DNA from: Streptomyces longispororuber | GTDB lineage: Bacteria > Actinomycetota > Actinomycetes > Streptomycetales > Streptomycetaceae | NCBI RefSeq assembly: GCF_014656095.1 | Contig: NZ_BNBT01000001.1 | Location: 89,996 to 153,995 of the forward strand | DNA: 64,000 nt | Direction of reading: 5' to 3' | In this document: positions 53,918 through 63,386 of the stretch, in pieces | Layout: every line of letters starts with the position of its first letter | Numbering within the stretch: position 1 is the first letter of the stretch | The notes under the pieces: generated by a model | Told to the model about the DNA's origin: nothing | Database searches by the model: none | What the model saw: the letters and a program-made list of their open reading frames with translations, nothing else | Translations under genes and position numbers: made by a program

Positions 53918-54757
53918 CTACGGAGTCGCCGCGTCCGCCCGCAGGCGCTCCGGGATGGACGGCTCGGAGCGCAGCAGCGAGAACACCGCCCCCTCGGGGT
54001 CGGCGACCGTGGCGACCCGGCCGTGCGCGCGCGTGCGCGCCGGGCGCACGACGTGGCCGCCGAGCTCCAGCACCCGCCGTACGGCGGCGTCCACGTCCGC
54101 GGCCTCGAAGAACGTCATCCAGTGCGCGCCCCGGTCGCGGGGCAGGGCGCTGCCGACGCCACGCACCGAGGCCACCGCCCGGCCCTCCAGGAGGAACGTC
54201 AGACGGTCCATGCCGGGCCCGCCCGACGCCTCCTCGGTGTAGCCGAACAGCGTCCGGTAGAACTTGGCGACCTCGGCCGTCTCTCGCGTCAGCAGCTCGT
54301 TCCACACCGGCGTGCCGTGCACCCCGGCCAGCCCCGTACCTAGGTGCTCCGCCGCCTGCCAGATGCCGAACACCGCGCCGGCCGGGTCCGAGGCGACGGC
54401 CAGGCGGCCGGCCTCCGCCGCGGTCAGCGGGCCGACGCCCACCGTGCCGCCGCAGTGCCGTGCCGTCTCCGCCGTCTCGTCCACGTCGTCCGACGCCAGG
54501 TACGGCGTCCAGGCGATCGGCAGCCGCCTGTCGGGCGGCAACTGGCCGATCCCCGCCACCTCGCGGCCGTTCAGCAGGGCGCGCACATAGGGCCCGAGCT
54601 GCTGCGGCCCCGGCTCGTACGTCCAGCCGAAGAGCGCGGCGTAGAACTCCTGGGTCGCGGCCAGGTCGTGCACCATCAAACTCACCCAGCAGGGCGCGCC
54701 GGGCGCGGGCCGCGCAGTCGGTACGCGTCGGCTGTCCGGCCACCGTGCCTCGGTCAT
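53918..54757 (-). CDS. VOC (glyoxalase/bleomycin resistance) family protein with two VOC domains
   Basis: This 279-residue protein contains two glyoxalase-fold modules. The first runs from PCWVSLMVHDLAATQEFYAALFGWTYE to VASDPAGAVFGIWQ. The second begins at PVWNELLTREТ-like TAEVAKFYRTLFGYTEE and ends with VATVADPEGAVFSLLR. Such tandem VOC proteins bind hydrophobic ligands or metals; this subgroup is often annotated as hydroxylase-like in Streptomyces. The ATG at 54757 is preceded on its strand by GAGGAGAG. It is convergent with tdk and divergent from the sulfurtransferase. Confidence 0.9.
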   Translation of the reverse strand: MTEARWPDSRRVPTARPAPGAPCWVSLMVHDLAATQEFYAALFGWTYEPGPQQLGPYVRALLNGREVAGIGQLPPDRRLPIAWTPYLASDDVDETAETARHCGGTVGVGPLTAAEAGRLAVASDPAGAVFGIWQAAEHLGTGLAGVHGTPVWNELLTRETAEVAKFYRTLFGYTEEASGGPGMDRLTFLLEGRAVASVRGVGSALPRDRGAHWMTFFEAADVDAAVRRVLELGGHVVRPARTRAHGRVATVADPEGAVFSLLRSEPSIPERLRADAATP

Positions 54758-55205
54758 CGTCACTCTCTCCTCGGGCCCTCGTGGCGCCGACAGCTCACGG
54801 TCGGCAGACATCGGCTGACGGACACCGGACGACGGAGACCGGCTCGCCGAGCCCGCCGTCCCTCGCCTGTGCTCCGTCGCCCGCTGTCCGTCGTCCGTCA
54901 GCCGTCGCCGCTCCGCTTCGCTTCGTCTTCCGAACGCGCGTACGTCGGCCGCGCGCATGCCCGTTCGTGCAGATGCTCGCACCACCCGTCGCCCGGCGCT
55001 CCCCGGCCGCGCCGCTTCTTCCGCATTCCTCGCGGAGGATGCCCGATCTGCGGTTTCTCACCCGTAAACGCGTGATTGCCGGGCCGTGTCCGTTGTGGGT
55101 ACGTGGCGTGCCCGGACCGGTACGCCAAGTGTTCGGGCGTGGTACGGCCGAGCAGGGTAGCCGGACCTGGACGCGGCGGCCACCCCGTGGGCAAGGTTGG
55201 GGCTT
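54758..55205. other. 448-bp divergent region between the VOC and sulfurtransferase genes
   Basis: No gene is supported. It includes a stretch of CGTC/CCGTC-like short words (about 54830-54920) and an AT-richer segment near 55020-55090 (TTTCTCACCCGTAAACGCGTG) that may hold promoters. Confidence 0.5.
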
Positions 55206-56036
55206 ATGAATGCCATCATCTCCGCATCCGAACTCGCGAGCGACCTGGCGGGCGGAAACCCGCCAGTGCTGCTCGACGTCCGCTGGCAGCTCGGCGGCCC
55301 GCACCAGCGGCCCGCGTACGAGGAGGCGCACATCCCCTCGGCGGTCTTCGTGAACCTCGACGCCGACCTCGCGGGGCCGGCCGGGGCGGCGGGCCGCCAC
55401 CCGCTGCCGGACACCGCGCGCTTCGGCGCGGCGATGCGGGCGGCCGGGGTCTCGGCGGACCGGGACGTCGTCGTGTACGACGGCGGCCAGGGCTGGGCGG
55501 CGGCGCGCGCGTGGTGGCTGTTGCGCTGGGCGGGTCACCCGTCGGTCCGGGTGCTCGACGGCGGGCTCGCGGCGTGGCGGGGCGAGCGGGAGTCCGGGGA
55601 CGTGCGGCCGCCCGCCGAGGGCACCTTCACGCCGGTCCCGGACTCCCTGCCCCTGCTGGACGCGGACGGGGCGGCCGCCCTGGCCCGCTCGGGGCTGCTC
55701 CTGGACGCGCGGGCGGCCGAGCGCTACCGGGGTGACGTCGAGCCGATCGACCGCGTCGGCGGTCACATCCCGGGCGCCGTCTCGGCGCCCACGACGGAGA
55801 ACGTCGCCGACGACGGCCGGTTCCGCCCCGCCGAAGAACTCGCGGCCCGCTTCAAGGCCCTGGGCGCCGCCGACGTCCAGGAGGTCGGCGTGTACTGCGG
55901 CTCGGGCGTGTCGGGCGCCCATGAGGTGCTCGCGCTCGCGGTGGCGGGCATCCCGGCGGCGCTGTACGTCGGTTCGTGGTCGGAGTGGTCGGCGGACCCG
56001 TCCCGCCCGGTGGCGACGGGACCGGAACCGCGGTGA
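55206..56036 (+). CDS. Two-domain rhodanese sulfurtransferase (3-mercaptopyruvate sulfurtransferase-like)
   Basis: A 276-residue protein with two rhodanese domains. The first, inactive, begins SASELASDLAGGNPPVLLDVRW. The second has the catalytic Cys231 in VYCGSGVSGAHEV. The loop CGSGV[ST] favours 3-mercaptopyruvate as sulfur donor, as in many bacterial members. The ATG at 55206 is preceded by AAGG; a TTG 9 bases earlier is in frame. A strong bidirectional hairpin follows downstream. Confidence 0.92.
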   Translation: MNAIISASELASDLAGGNPPVLLDVRWQLGGPHQRPAYEEAHIPSAVFVNLDADLAGPAGAAGRHPLPDTARFGAAMRAAGVSADRDVVVYDGGQGWAAARAWWLLRWAGHPSVRVLDGGLAAWRGERESGDVRPPAEGTFTPVPDSLPLLDADGAAALARSGLLLDARAAERYRGDVEPIDRVGGHIPGAVSAPTTENVADDGRFRPAEELAARFKALGAADVQEVGVYCGSGVSGAHEVLALAVAGIPAALYVGSWSEWSADPSRPVATGPEPR

Positions 56037-56180
56037 CGCGTGGCGGGGCGGAGCCGGTGGCGCGGTGACGCGCGGCGGGGCGGAGCCGGTGACGCGCCGA
56101 GGCAGGGCCGGAACGGCGAGATCGCGCCACTCCTCCCACCCGACTACTGATCACGCTCCGTAATCCGTGAAGGCCGCGTG

Positions 56181-56214
56181 AAGAGCCCGTACGGATTCTG
56201 CGTACGGGCTCTTT
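56181..56214. terminator. Bidirectional terminator between the sulfurtransferase gene and sepH
   Basis: A 12-bp perfect stem, AAGAGCCCGTAC (56181-56192) and its complement (56202-56213), closes a 9-base loop. It is flanked by T on the right and, in the other direction, by A on the left. It lies about 65 bases from the sepH stop and 145 from the sulfurtransferase stop. Confidence 0.88.
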
Positions 56215-56278
56215 CGGCGTGTCCGCAGTGCGCCCCGGGAGGATGGTTCCTTCTCCTGCCCGGGGTCGTTTTCCGCGG

Positions 56279-57343
56279 CTACTCCTGCTTCTTGCGGCGC
56301 GTGCCGAAGACGATCTCGTCCCAGCTCGGCACGGCGGCCCGGCGGCCGGGGCGGACGCCGTCGGCCTCGGCCTGGCGGTCCGTGGAGCCGACCAGGCGCT
56401 CGCGGTGGCTTGCCACCGCGCGCGGCATGAGCACGTCCGCGTAGGCGGAACCGGCCGACGCCGCGGTGGCCGCGGGCTCCTCGGCCTCCGGCTCCTGCTC
56501 CGGCTCGTCCTGCGGTGCGGACGGCAGTTCGGAGGGTGCCGTCGTCGGACGCTCGGGGACGACCATGTCGCCACGGAAGCTCGGCACCGCCTCCAGGAGG
56601 CTGGTGAGCGAGTCGCGCTCCTGCTCGGCGATGGCGCCGCCGGTGCTCGCGGGCTCCTCCGCGGGCTCCGGTGCCGGTGCCGCGCGGTCGAGCGCACGCT
56701 CCGGCGGCCGGTCCCGGGGCAGTCGCGCGATGCGCGGCACGAACGGGAAGGTCGGCTCGGGCGCGGCGATGTCGTCGGTCTCGCCGATGAGGGCGCGTGC
56801 CTCGTCGTCGACGGCCTGGACGAGGCGGCGCGGCGGGTCGTACGTCCAGCTCGCGGAGTGCGGCTCGGTGGCGACGCGGTAGACGAGCAGCACCTCCCAG
56901 GTGCCGTCGTCCCGGCGCCAGGAGTCCCACTGCACCGACTCCTTGTCGGCGCCGCGCAGCAGCAGCCGCTCCTGGACGGCCTCGCCGAGCTGGGGTCCGG
57001 TGTTCTCGCCGGGGCGGCGCACGGGGGTCTTCCGGGCGCGCTCGGCCATGAAGGCGCGCTCGGCGAGCACGGGGCCCTCGAAGCGCCGGACGCGGTCGAC
57101 GGGGATGCCGGCGAGCGAGGCGACTTCCTCCGCGCTGGCTCCGGCGCGTATACGTGCCTGGATGTCGCGGGGGCGGAGGTGGCTCTCCACCTCGATCTCG
57201 ATCTGGCCGAGACGCGGCCGGTCGCCGCGCACGGCGGCACGCAGCCGTTCGTCGATCGGAAGCGTGTACTCCGTGCTGTCCGCAGCCTTCAGCACCAGCC
57301 GTGTGCCGTCGTTGCTGACGGCCACGACACGCAGTTCGGGCAT
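56279..57343 (-). CDS. sepH: Cell division protein SepH (DUF3071)
   Basis: A 354-residue protein that starts MPELRVVAVSNDGTRLVLKAADSTEY with GGGAGG upstream. The N-terminal DUF3071 domain includes the helix-turn-helix-like HLRPRDIQARIRAGASAEEVASLAGIPVDRVRRFEGPVLAER. The rest is acidic, Pro-rich and disordered, with a short conserved VPSWDEIVFGTRRK motif near the end. SepH is known in Streptomyces to stimulate FtsZ assembly and vegetative and sporulation septation. Orthologues have this two-part layout. It is divergent from a repeat-rich membrane protein. Confidence 0.94.
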   Translation of the reverse strand: MPELRVVAVSNDGTRLVLKAADSTEYTLPIDERLRAAVRGDRPRLGQIEIEVESHLRPRDIQARIRAGASAEEVASLAGIPVDRVRRFEGPVLAERAFMAERARKTPVRRPGENTGPQLGEAVQERLLLRGADKESVQWDSWRRDDGTWEVLLVYRVATEPHSASWTYDPPRRLVQAVDDEARALIGETDDIAAPEPTFPFVPRIARLPRDRPPERALDRAAPAPEPAEEPASTGGAIAEQERDSLTSLLEAVPSFRGDMVVPERPTTAPSELPSAPQDEPEQEPEAEEPAATAASAGSAYADVLMPRAVASHRERLVGSTDRQAEADGVRPGRRAAVPSWDEIVFGTRRKKQE

Positions 57344-57842
57344 GGGGACCTCCCGGGTGGTGCCTGCCGACGTCACGTGCGTCGCTGCTTCCGCTAGTCG
57401 AGTGTGGCCTGCCCGGGTGCAGCCTGCCACAACCTTGCCGAGTTGCCCGGCGTGTCGGGCGTGGGCCCTGGAACGCCGTGATGGCACGGTTACTTCTTCG
57501 CAACGCTAAGTGACCATGGTGGCCACCTTGTGCAGCGAGCCCCCTCCCGGCGGTCCTGGCTGGTCCCGGGCACCCTGGCTGGAGACCGGACCCAGGGCTC
57601 GCAACACTACTCCATTCGGACCACCCGGGTGGACCGGCACGCCCACCGAACTTCTCCCGGGCGAAGGGAGTTGATGGGGGCCAGGGGCGCGAACACCCCG
57701 CGCACAGGTGGCGCTCTTCACGTTAACGCCAGAATCGGAACTGCTGGCTTCGCACATACGTCCCCTTCTTGAGTGGCACGCGTAACTCGTACGTCAATCA
57801 GGTGTGACGTCAGCAAGGCGAGAAAGGCGGCAAGGGTCGGAG
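57344..57842. other. 499-bp divergent region between sepH and the repeat-rich membrane protein gene
   Basis: No gene is supported. It likely contains promoters for both sides; ACGTCAATCAGGTGTGACGTCAG at 57790-57812 contains two GACGT/ACGTC words in inverted orientation. Confidence 0.5.
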
Positions 57843-59246
57843 ATGCGTGAAAAGCCGGATACCGGCAGGGATCCCCAGAGCACCCCGGAGGACGGGGCGG
57901 AGAAGAAGCGGCTCGATCTGAGCGTGCCACAGGTGGCGGGCAGCGCCGTGGCCGCGGTGCTGGCCGCGAAGCTCGCGTCCAGCTTCGGCGTCTACGGGAC
58001 GATCCTGGGCGCCGGCGTGGTGAGCGGCATCGCCACCTGTGGCGGCACGGTCTTCCAGCACTTCTTCAAGCGCACGGGTGAACAGATACGCGACGTGGCG
58101 GTGCAGGCCAAACCGAAGGCCCAGCAGGTGCCGGTCACCACGTCCACGCCGGTGCCGCCCGCGTTCAGAGCCGCGCCCGCCCCGCCGTCCGCGCCGTCGT
58201 CCGGGTACGCGAGGAGGGACACGGGCCCGGTGACCACCACGTGGGGCATGCAGTCCGCGGGCCGGGGCACCCAGGGCGCCGATCCCACGGCCGCGCTGCC
58301 GACGCCCGGCCCGCCGACGCCCGGCGCGGACGACCCGACGAACGTGCTGCCCGCCCTCGGGACGGGGAATCCCGTGGCGGGGGACTCCATGGCGGACCCC
58401 ACCACCGTGCTGCCTCCGGCCGGGACGGTCGACGCGACCACGGCCCTCCCCGGCGTCGGGCCAGGGGACCCGACCACCGCCCTGCCCGCCGTGTCCGCCG
58501 ACGCCGACAGGACCCAGCTCCTGGGGTCCGTCGACGCCACCCAGGTGCTCCCGGGCGACCGGCGCGACCAGGAGACCCGGCTCCTGGGCCGGGCGGGGAG
58601 CCCGGCGGGCCCGGTGCCGGGGCCGCCGCTCCCGTCGGACGAGTTCTCGGCGGGGACCACGCATCGCGCGCGGGTGACCAGTTGGAAGCGGCCGCTGGTC
58701 GCCGCCGCCGTCGTGTTCGGCGTGGCGCTCACCGGGATCACCGCGTACGAGCTGGTGAGCGGCCGGAGCTTCAGCGGTGACGACAAGTCCACGTCGATCA
58801 GCGACTTCGTGAGGGGCAAGAACTCCTCGTCGTCCGACGACAAGCCCACGCCCGGCGACGGCACCGGCCGGCCCTCGGACAGCGGCACGTCCGGTACGGA
58901 CGACGGCTCGCAGGACGACGGCACCTCCGGGAACCCCAGCGGCACGCCGTCCCCCGGCGACGGCGACGGCTCCGGATCGGGCACGGGCACCGGCAAGGAC
59001 CAGGGCGGCACCCCGGACAGCGGGGACAAGGGCGACAACGGCGACAACGCCGACCAGGGCGACCAGGGCGGCAAGGGCGGCAAGGGCGACGGGAACGGCT
59101 CCGGCGACGACGGTACGAAGCCCACGCCGACCCCCACGCCCACGCCGACGCCCACCCCGACCCCGACGCCCACCCCGCCGAACGGCGCCGGGGGCGGCCC
59201 CGGGACGGGCGTCCCCGAACGGCAGCAGCAGTCGCCCGAGCGGTAG
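57843..59246 (+). CDS. Repeat-rich membrane protein of unknown function
   Basis: This 467-residue protein has an N-terminal hydrophobic hairpin (SVPQVAGSAVAAVLAAKLASS and GVVSGIATCGGTVFQHFF). A long disordered segment follows with repeated DPTT(A/V)LP-type motifs (for example DPTNVLP, DPTTVLP, DATTALP, DPTTALP), then a second hydrophobic helix (VAAAVVFGVALTGITAYELV). A Gly/Asp/Ser-rich tail ends in a long PT repeat. It resembles no enzyme. Surface or wall-spanning display is conceivable because of the Pro-Thr tail, but topology is not certain. The ATG at 57843 is chosen as the first with family-like charge pattern. Confidence 0.75.
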   Translation: MREKPDTGRDPQSTPEDGAEKKRLDLSVPQVAGSAVAAVLAAKLASSFGVYGTILGAGVVSGIATCGGTVFQHFFKRTGEQIRDVAVQAKPKAQQVPVTTSTPVPPAFRAAPAPPSAPSSGYARRDTGPVTTTWGMQSAGRGTQGADPTAALPTPGPPTPGADDPTNVLPALGTGNPVAGDSMADPTTVLPPAGTVDATTALPGVGPGDPTTALPAVSADADRTQLLGSVDATQVLPGDRRDQETRLLGRAGSPAGPVPGPPLPSDEFSAGTTHRARVTSWKRPLVAAAVVFGVALTGITAYELVSGRSFSGDDKSTSISDFVRGKNSSSSDDKPTPGDGTGRPSDSGTSGTDDGSQDDGTSGNPSGTPSPGDGDGSGSGTGTGKDQGGTPDSGDKGDNGDNADQGDQGGKGGKGDGNGSGDDGTKPTPTPTPTPTPTPTPTPTPPNGAGGGPGTGVPERQQQSPER

Positions 59247-59289
59247 CGCGGCTGCCCGCCCTCCATGGGCGACCGCCTCGCCCGGAGCC

Positions 59290-60639
59290 TCAGTCGCCGA
59301 GCACGCGCCGCAGATAGGCGTTGGCGAAGGTCCGCTCCGGGTCGAGGCGGTCGCGCAGCGCCGTGAACTCGGCGAAGCGCGGGTAGGCGGCGGCGAAGTA
59401 CGCGGCGTCGCGGGTGTGGAGCTTCCCCCAGTGGGGCCGTCCCTCGTGGGCGGTGAAGATCCGCTCAGCGGCGCCGAAGTACGCGCGGAAGGGGGTCCCC
59501 TTGTACAGGTGCACGGCGATGTACGCGCTGTCGCGGCCGGACGCGGTGGAGAGCGTGATGTCGTCGGCGGGGGCCGTGCGGACCTCCACGGGGAAGCTGA
59601 CCCGCAGCGGGGAGCGCTCGATCATCGTCCTGAGCTCCCGCAGCGTGTCCACGAGGGCCTCGCGCGGAACGGCGTACTCCATCTCCACGAAGCGCACGCG
59701 CCGGGGGCTGGTGAAGACCTTGTACGGGATGTCCGTGTAGGTGCGGGCCGACAGCGCCCTGCTGGAGATCCTGGCGATGGCCGGGATGGTGGCGGGCACG
59801 GCGCGGCCGAGCGAGTTGACGACCTGGAAGAGGCCGTTGGAGAGCAGCTCGTCCTCGATGAAGGCGCTGACGGGGTGCGGGGGAGCGGCGGGGCCCAGGC
59901 TGCGGTTGTTGCGCTTGGTGTTGCAGTTGCCGGTGTGCGGGAACCAGTAGAACTCGAAGTGCTCGTTCTCGGCGACGAGCTCGTCGAACTCCGCGGTGAC
60001 CCGGTCGAAGGGCATCGGCTCCTCGCGCGCCTGGAGGAGGAAGAGCGGCTCCACGGAGAACGTGATCGCGGTGATGACGCCGAGCGCGCCGAGCCCGACC
60101 CGGGCGGCGGCGAAGACGTCGGGGTGCCGCTCCCGGGAGCAGGTGAGGACCTCGCCGTCGGCGGTGACGAGTTCCAGCGCGGTGATCTGGGCGGCGAGTG
60201 AGGCGGAGTCGCGGCCGGTGCCGTGCGTCCCGGTGCTGACGGCGCCGGAGACCGTCTGCTCCATGATGTCGCCCATGTTCGTCAGGGACAGGCCCTCGCG
60301 GGCGAGCGCGGCGTTCAGGCGCTTGAGCGGGGTGCCCGCCTCGACGGTGACGGTGCCCGCCGCGTGGTCGATCGCGCGGATGCCGGTGAGCAGGTCCGGG
60401 CGTATCAGCAGGCCGTCGGTGGCGGCGGCGGCCGTGAAGGAGTGACCCGTGCCCACGGGCTTCACGGTCAGGCCGTCGGTCCGCGCCCCGCGGACGGCCT
60501 CGACGAGCTCGTCCACCGAGGCGGGCGTCGCCTCGCGCGCGGGGCGGGCGGCGACGGTCCCCGCCCAGTTACGCCACGCCGCTCGACTCCTCGTGCTGGT
60601 CGCTGCCGCGCCCGTGCCCCTGCCCGTTCCCGTGCCCAT
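59290..60639 (-). CDS. FAD-dependent sugar-lactone oxidase (D-arabinono-1,4-lactone oxidase family)
   Basis: A 449-residue oxidase with an FAD-binding domain (TDGLTVKPVGTGHSFTAAAATDGLLIRPD; SGAVSTGTHGTGRDSASLAAQ). The C-terminal ALO domain shows FYWFPHTGNCNTKRNN, VRFVEMEYAVPREAL and GRPHWGKLHT, where the HWGK motif is family-typical. Related enzymes oxidise sugar-1,4-lactones or alditols, releasing hydrogen peroxide. The C-terminus ends in RTFANAYLRRVLG. The start at 60639 overlaps the 3' end of the MFS gene by 71 bases, which is unusual, but WRNWAG comes close after it and leaves no better downstream start. Confidence 0.9.
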   Translation of the reverse strand: MGTGTGRGTGAAATSTRSRAAWRNWAGTVAARPAREATPASVDELVEAVRGARTDGLTVKPVGTGHSFTAAAATDGLLIRPDLLTGIRAIDHAAGTVTVEAGTPLKRLNAALAREGLSLTNMGDIMEQTVSGAVSTGTHGTGRDSASLAAQITALELVTADGEVLTCSRERHPDVFAAARVGLGALGVITAITFSVEPLFLLQAREEPMPFDRVTAEFDELVAENEHFEFYWFPHTGNCNTKRNNRSLGPAAPPHPVSAFIEDELLSNGLFQVVNSLGRAVPATIPAIARISSRALSARTYTDIPYKVFTSPRRVRFVEMEYAVPREALVDTLRELRTMIERSPLRVSFPVEVRTAPADDITLSTASGRDSAYIAVHLYKGTPFRAYFGAAERIFTAHEGRPHWGKLHTRDAAYFAAAYPRFAEFTALRDRLDPERTFANAYLRRVLGD

Positions 60640-61837
60640 GGGTCCCCTCCCGTCGCGGAGCCGGCCGCTGCAGCCGGCGGTACCCCAGGAGCCCGACCAC
60701 CGCCGCGAGCGCCCCGGCCACGCCCGGCACGCCGTACCCGGCGCTCGGTCCCGCGGCGTCGATCACCCAGCCGGCCGCGGAGGAGCCGAGCGCGATCCCG
60801 ACGGCGAGGCCGGTGCTGACCCAGGTCATGCCCTCGGTCAACTGCGCGCGTGGTACGTGCTGTTCGACGAGGGCCATCGTCGTGATCATCGTGGGTGCGA
60901 TGGACAGGCCCGCGAGGAAGAGCGCCGCGGCCAGGAACGGCAGGCTCCCGACCAGTTGAAGCGGGATCATACTCACGGCCATCGCACACACGCCCACCAG
61001 CCACCTGCGCGCGGGCGCCCCGGTGAAGTTCATGAGGCCGAAGGCCACGCCCGCGAGACACGACCCGAGCGCGTACACGGCGAGCACCAGGCTCGCCGCG
61101 CTCTTGTGGCCCTCCTCCTCGGCGAAGGCGACCGTGACCACGTCCACGGCGCCGAAGATGGTGCCGGTCGCGACGAAGGCCGCGCCCAGGACCTGCAGGC
61201 CGGGGGAGCGCAGCGCGGAGCCCTTGGTGTGGTGCTCGCGCGGGTGCGGCACCGGCTCGGTGGCGCGCTGGGCGGTCAGCCAGAAGACGCCCACGGCGAG
61301 GAAGACGGCGGCCAGGAGCGGCCCGGACTCGGGGAACCACACCGTGGACAGGCCGATCGAGATGATCGGCCCGAAGATGAAGCAGACCTCGTCCACGACG
61401 GACTCGAAGGAGTACGCCGTGTGCAGCTTCGAGGTGCCGCCGTACAGGGCCGCCCAGCGCGCGCGGACCATCGATCCCACGCTCGGTACGCAGCCCACGA
61501 GCGCGGCGAAGACGAACAGCGTCCAGTCCGGCAGCTCGAACCGCGCGGCGAGCAGCAGGCCCGCCACGGCCGCGAGCGACACCAGGGTCGCGGGCCGCAG
61601 GACCCGGCGCTGGCCGTGCCGGTCCACGAGCCGGGAGATCTGCGGGCCGATGGCGGCGGCGGACAGCGCGACGGTGGCCGAGAGGGCGCCCGCGAGGCCG
61701 TACCGCCCGGTGATCTGGGAGACCATCGTGACGATGCCGATGCCCATCATCGACAGCGGCATCCGCCCGAGGAGCCCGGCGGCGGAGAACCCCTTGCTGC
61801 CGGGGGCGGCGAAGATGGCGCGGTAGGGGCTCGGCAC
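60569..61837 (-). CDS. MFS transporter
   Basis: This 422-residue transporter has about 12 hydrophobic segments. It begins with a GTG at 61837 preceded by GGAG and has GPQISRLVDRHGQRRVLRPA as motif-A-like loop and PSVGSMVRARWAAL after helix 4. The last ~35 residues are His/Gly/Gln-rich (THGHGNGQGHGRG). The 3' end overlaps the next gene, the lactone oxidase, by 71 bases. Its substrate is unknown. A frame extending further upstream encodes only Gly/Arg/Pro-rich sequence and was not accepted. Confidence 0.9.
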   Translation of the reverse strand: MPSPYRAIFAAPGSKGFSAAGLLGRMPLSMMGIGIVTMVSQITGRYGLAGALSATVALSAAAIGPQISRLVDRHGQRRVLRPATLVSLAAVAGLLLAARFELPDWTLFVFAALVGCVPSVGSMVRARWAALYGGTSKLHTAYSFESVVDEVCFIFGPIISIGLSTVWFPESGPLLAAVFLAVGVFWLTAQRATEPVPHPREHHTKGSALRSPGLQVLGAAFVATGTIFGAVDVVTVAFAEEEGHKSAASLVLAVYALGSCLAGVAFGLMNFTGAPARRWLVGVCAMAVSMIPLQLVGSLPFLAAALFLAGLSIAPTMITTMALVEQHVPRAQLTEGMTWVSTGLAVGIALGSSAAGWVIDAAGPSAGYGVPGVAGALAAVVGLLGYRRLQRPAPRREGTHGHGNGQGHGRGSDQHEESSGVA

Positions 61838-62246
61838 GTGGACTCCGCGGGGGCGCGGGAGCGGGCGGCCGGGGCGGCCGTGCGGCTCCGTAAGGCGTGA
61901 AGATGGCTGATACAGCTTACGACCGCGGGGGACCGCAGCGCACCGTCGTTTTCCTGCCGGGCCCTCCCGTGCCTCCCGCGCCGTCCAGTGATGTCCCGCG
62001 CCGTCCAGCGATCTCCCGCGCCCTCCCACGCCCTCCTGTGACCTCCCGTGCCGTCCCGCCCCGCGAAGCGCCGTCCCGCCCAGCGAAGCGCCTGCGCGCC
62101 CCCTCCGTTCGGCCCGGTCAGCGCCTTCGGGCCCGCTGCCCCCGGCACCGGGCTCCCGGCCAGGGCCCGCACCCGCAGCCCGTCCGACCCGCCGCCGGGG
62201 GACCGTCGTTTCCCCGCTGTCAGTGGCGGGTGGCAGGATCACAGAC
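61838..62246. other. 409-bp divergent region between the MFS and ferrochelatase genes
   Basis: No gene is supported. It contains several imperfect CCTCCCGTGCC/CGCCGTCCAGxGAT-like repeats (about 61966-62060) and probable promoters near 61895-61930, where AT content rises (GATGGCTGATACAGCTTACGACC). Confidence 0.5.
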
Positions 62247-63386
62247 ATGTCCGAAGCGCTGGATACCCCCCTGGATCCCACCCCGTACGACGCCCTCCTG
62301 CTGCTCTCGTTCGGCGGCCCCGAAGGCCCGGACGACGTCGTTCCGTTCCTGGAGAACGTGACGCGCGGCCGCGGCATCCCCAAGGAGCGGCTGAAGGAGG
62401 TGGGGCAGCACTACTTCCTCTTCGGCGGGGTCAGCCCCATCAACGACCAGAACCGCGCCCTGCTCGACGCCCTGCGCAAGGACTTCGCGGACCACGGCCT
62501 CGACCTGCCGGTGTACTGGGGCAACCGCAACTGGGCGCCGTACCTCACGGACACCCTGCGCGAGCTGGTGCGTGACGGCCGGCGCCGCGTCCTGGTCCTG
62601 GCCACCAGCGCGTACGCCTCCTACTCGGGCTGCCGGCAGTACCGCGAGAACCTCGCGGACGCCCTGGCGACCCTCCAGGAGGAGGGCCTCGACCTGCCGC
62701 GCGTGGACAAGCTGCGGCACTACTTCAACCACCCGGGCTTCGTGCGGCCCATGGTCGACGGCGTCCTGAAGTCCCTCGCCGAGCTGCCCGACGAGGTCCG
62801 CGACGGCGCCCACCTGGCGTTCACCACGCACTCCATCCCGACGGCGGCGGCCGACACCTCGGGCCCCGTGGCGGACCACGGCGACGGCGGGGCGTACGTG
62901 CGGCAGCACCTGGACGTGGCGCGGCTCGTCGCGGACGCGGTGCGCGAGGAGACCGGCGTCGACCGCCCCTGGGAGCTGGTGTACCAGTCGCGCTCCGGGG
63001 CCCCGCACATCCCGTGGCTGGAGCCGGACATCTGCGACCACCTGGAGGAGCGGCACGCCGCCGGGGCGCCCGCCGTGGTGATGGTCCCCATCGGCTTCGT
63101 GTCGGACCACATGGAGGTGCTGTACGACCTCGACACCGAGGCCACGGCGAAGGCCGCGGAGCTGGGTCTGCCCGTGCGGCGGTCGGCCACCGTGGGCGCC
63201 GACCCGCGGTTCGCCGCGGCGGTGCGCGAGCTCGTCCTGGAGCGCGCGGCGGCCGAGAGCGGGCGCGCGGTGACGCCCTGCGCCCTCGGCGCGCTCGGCC
63301 CGAGCCACGACCTGTGCCCGGTGGGCTGCTGCCCGGCGCGCGCCCCAAGGCCCGCGGCGGCCGGAGCCGACAGCCCATTCGCCTGA
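62247..63386 (+). CDS. hemH: Ferrochelatase (coproporphyrin III type) with iron-sulfur Cys motif
   Basis: A 379-residue ferrochelatase that starts [31 protein letters not shown]. The active-site His is in FTTHSIP, with [20 protein letters not shown] and [20 protein letters not shown] providing the second conserved Glu/His region. Four Cys fit the [2Fe-2S] cluster known in actinobacterial enzymes: one in [10 protein letters not shown] and three in the C-terminal [18 protein letters not shown] region. In Actinobacteria the substrate is coproporphyrin III. The ATG at 62247 follows AGGA; a longer frame to 62223 exists. Start of the inositol monophosphatase gene is 225 bases downstream. Confidence 0.94.
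   Translation: MSEALDTPLDPTPYDALLLLSFGGPEGPDDVVPFLENVTRGRGIPKERLKEVGQHYFLFGGVSPINDQNRALLDALRKDFADHGLDLPVYWGNRNWAPYLTDTLRELVRDGRRRVLVLATSAYASYSGCRQYRENLADALATLQEEGLDLPRVDKLRHYFNHPGFVRPMVDGVLKSLAELPDEVRDGAHLAFTTHSIPTAAADTSGPVADHGDGGAYVRQHLDVARLVADAVREETGVDRPWELVYQSRSGAPHIPWLEPDICDHLEERHAAGAPAVVMVPIGFVSDHMEVLYDLDTEATAKAAELGLPVRRSATVGADPRFAAAVRELVLERAAAESGRAVTPCALGALGPSHDLCPVGCCPARAPRPAAAGADSPFA

Noticed and set aside
57790-57812. Operator upstream of the repeat-rich membrane protein gene (ACGTC/GACGT words)
   Set aside because: The words are short, the arms do not extend, and such words are frequent in high-GC DNA; too weak to list as a site.
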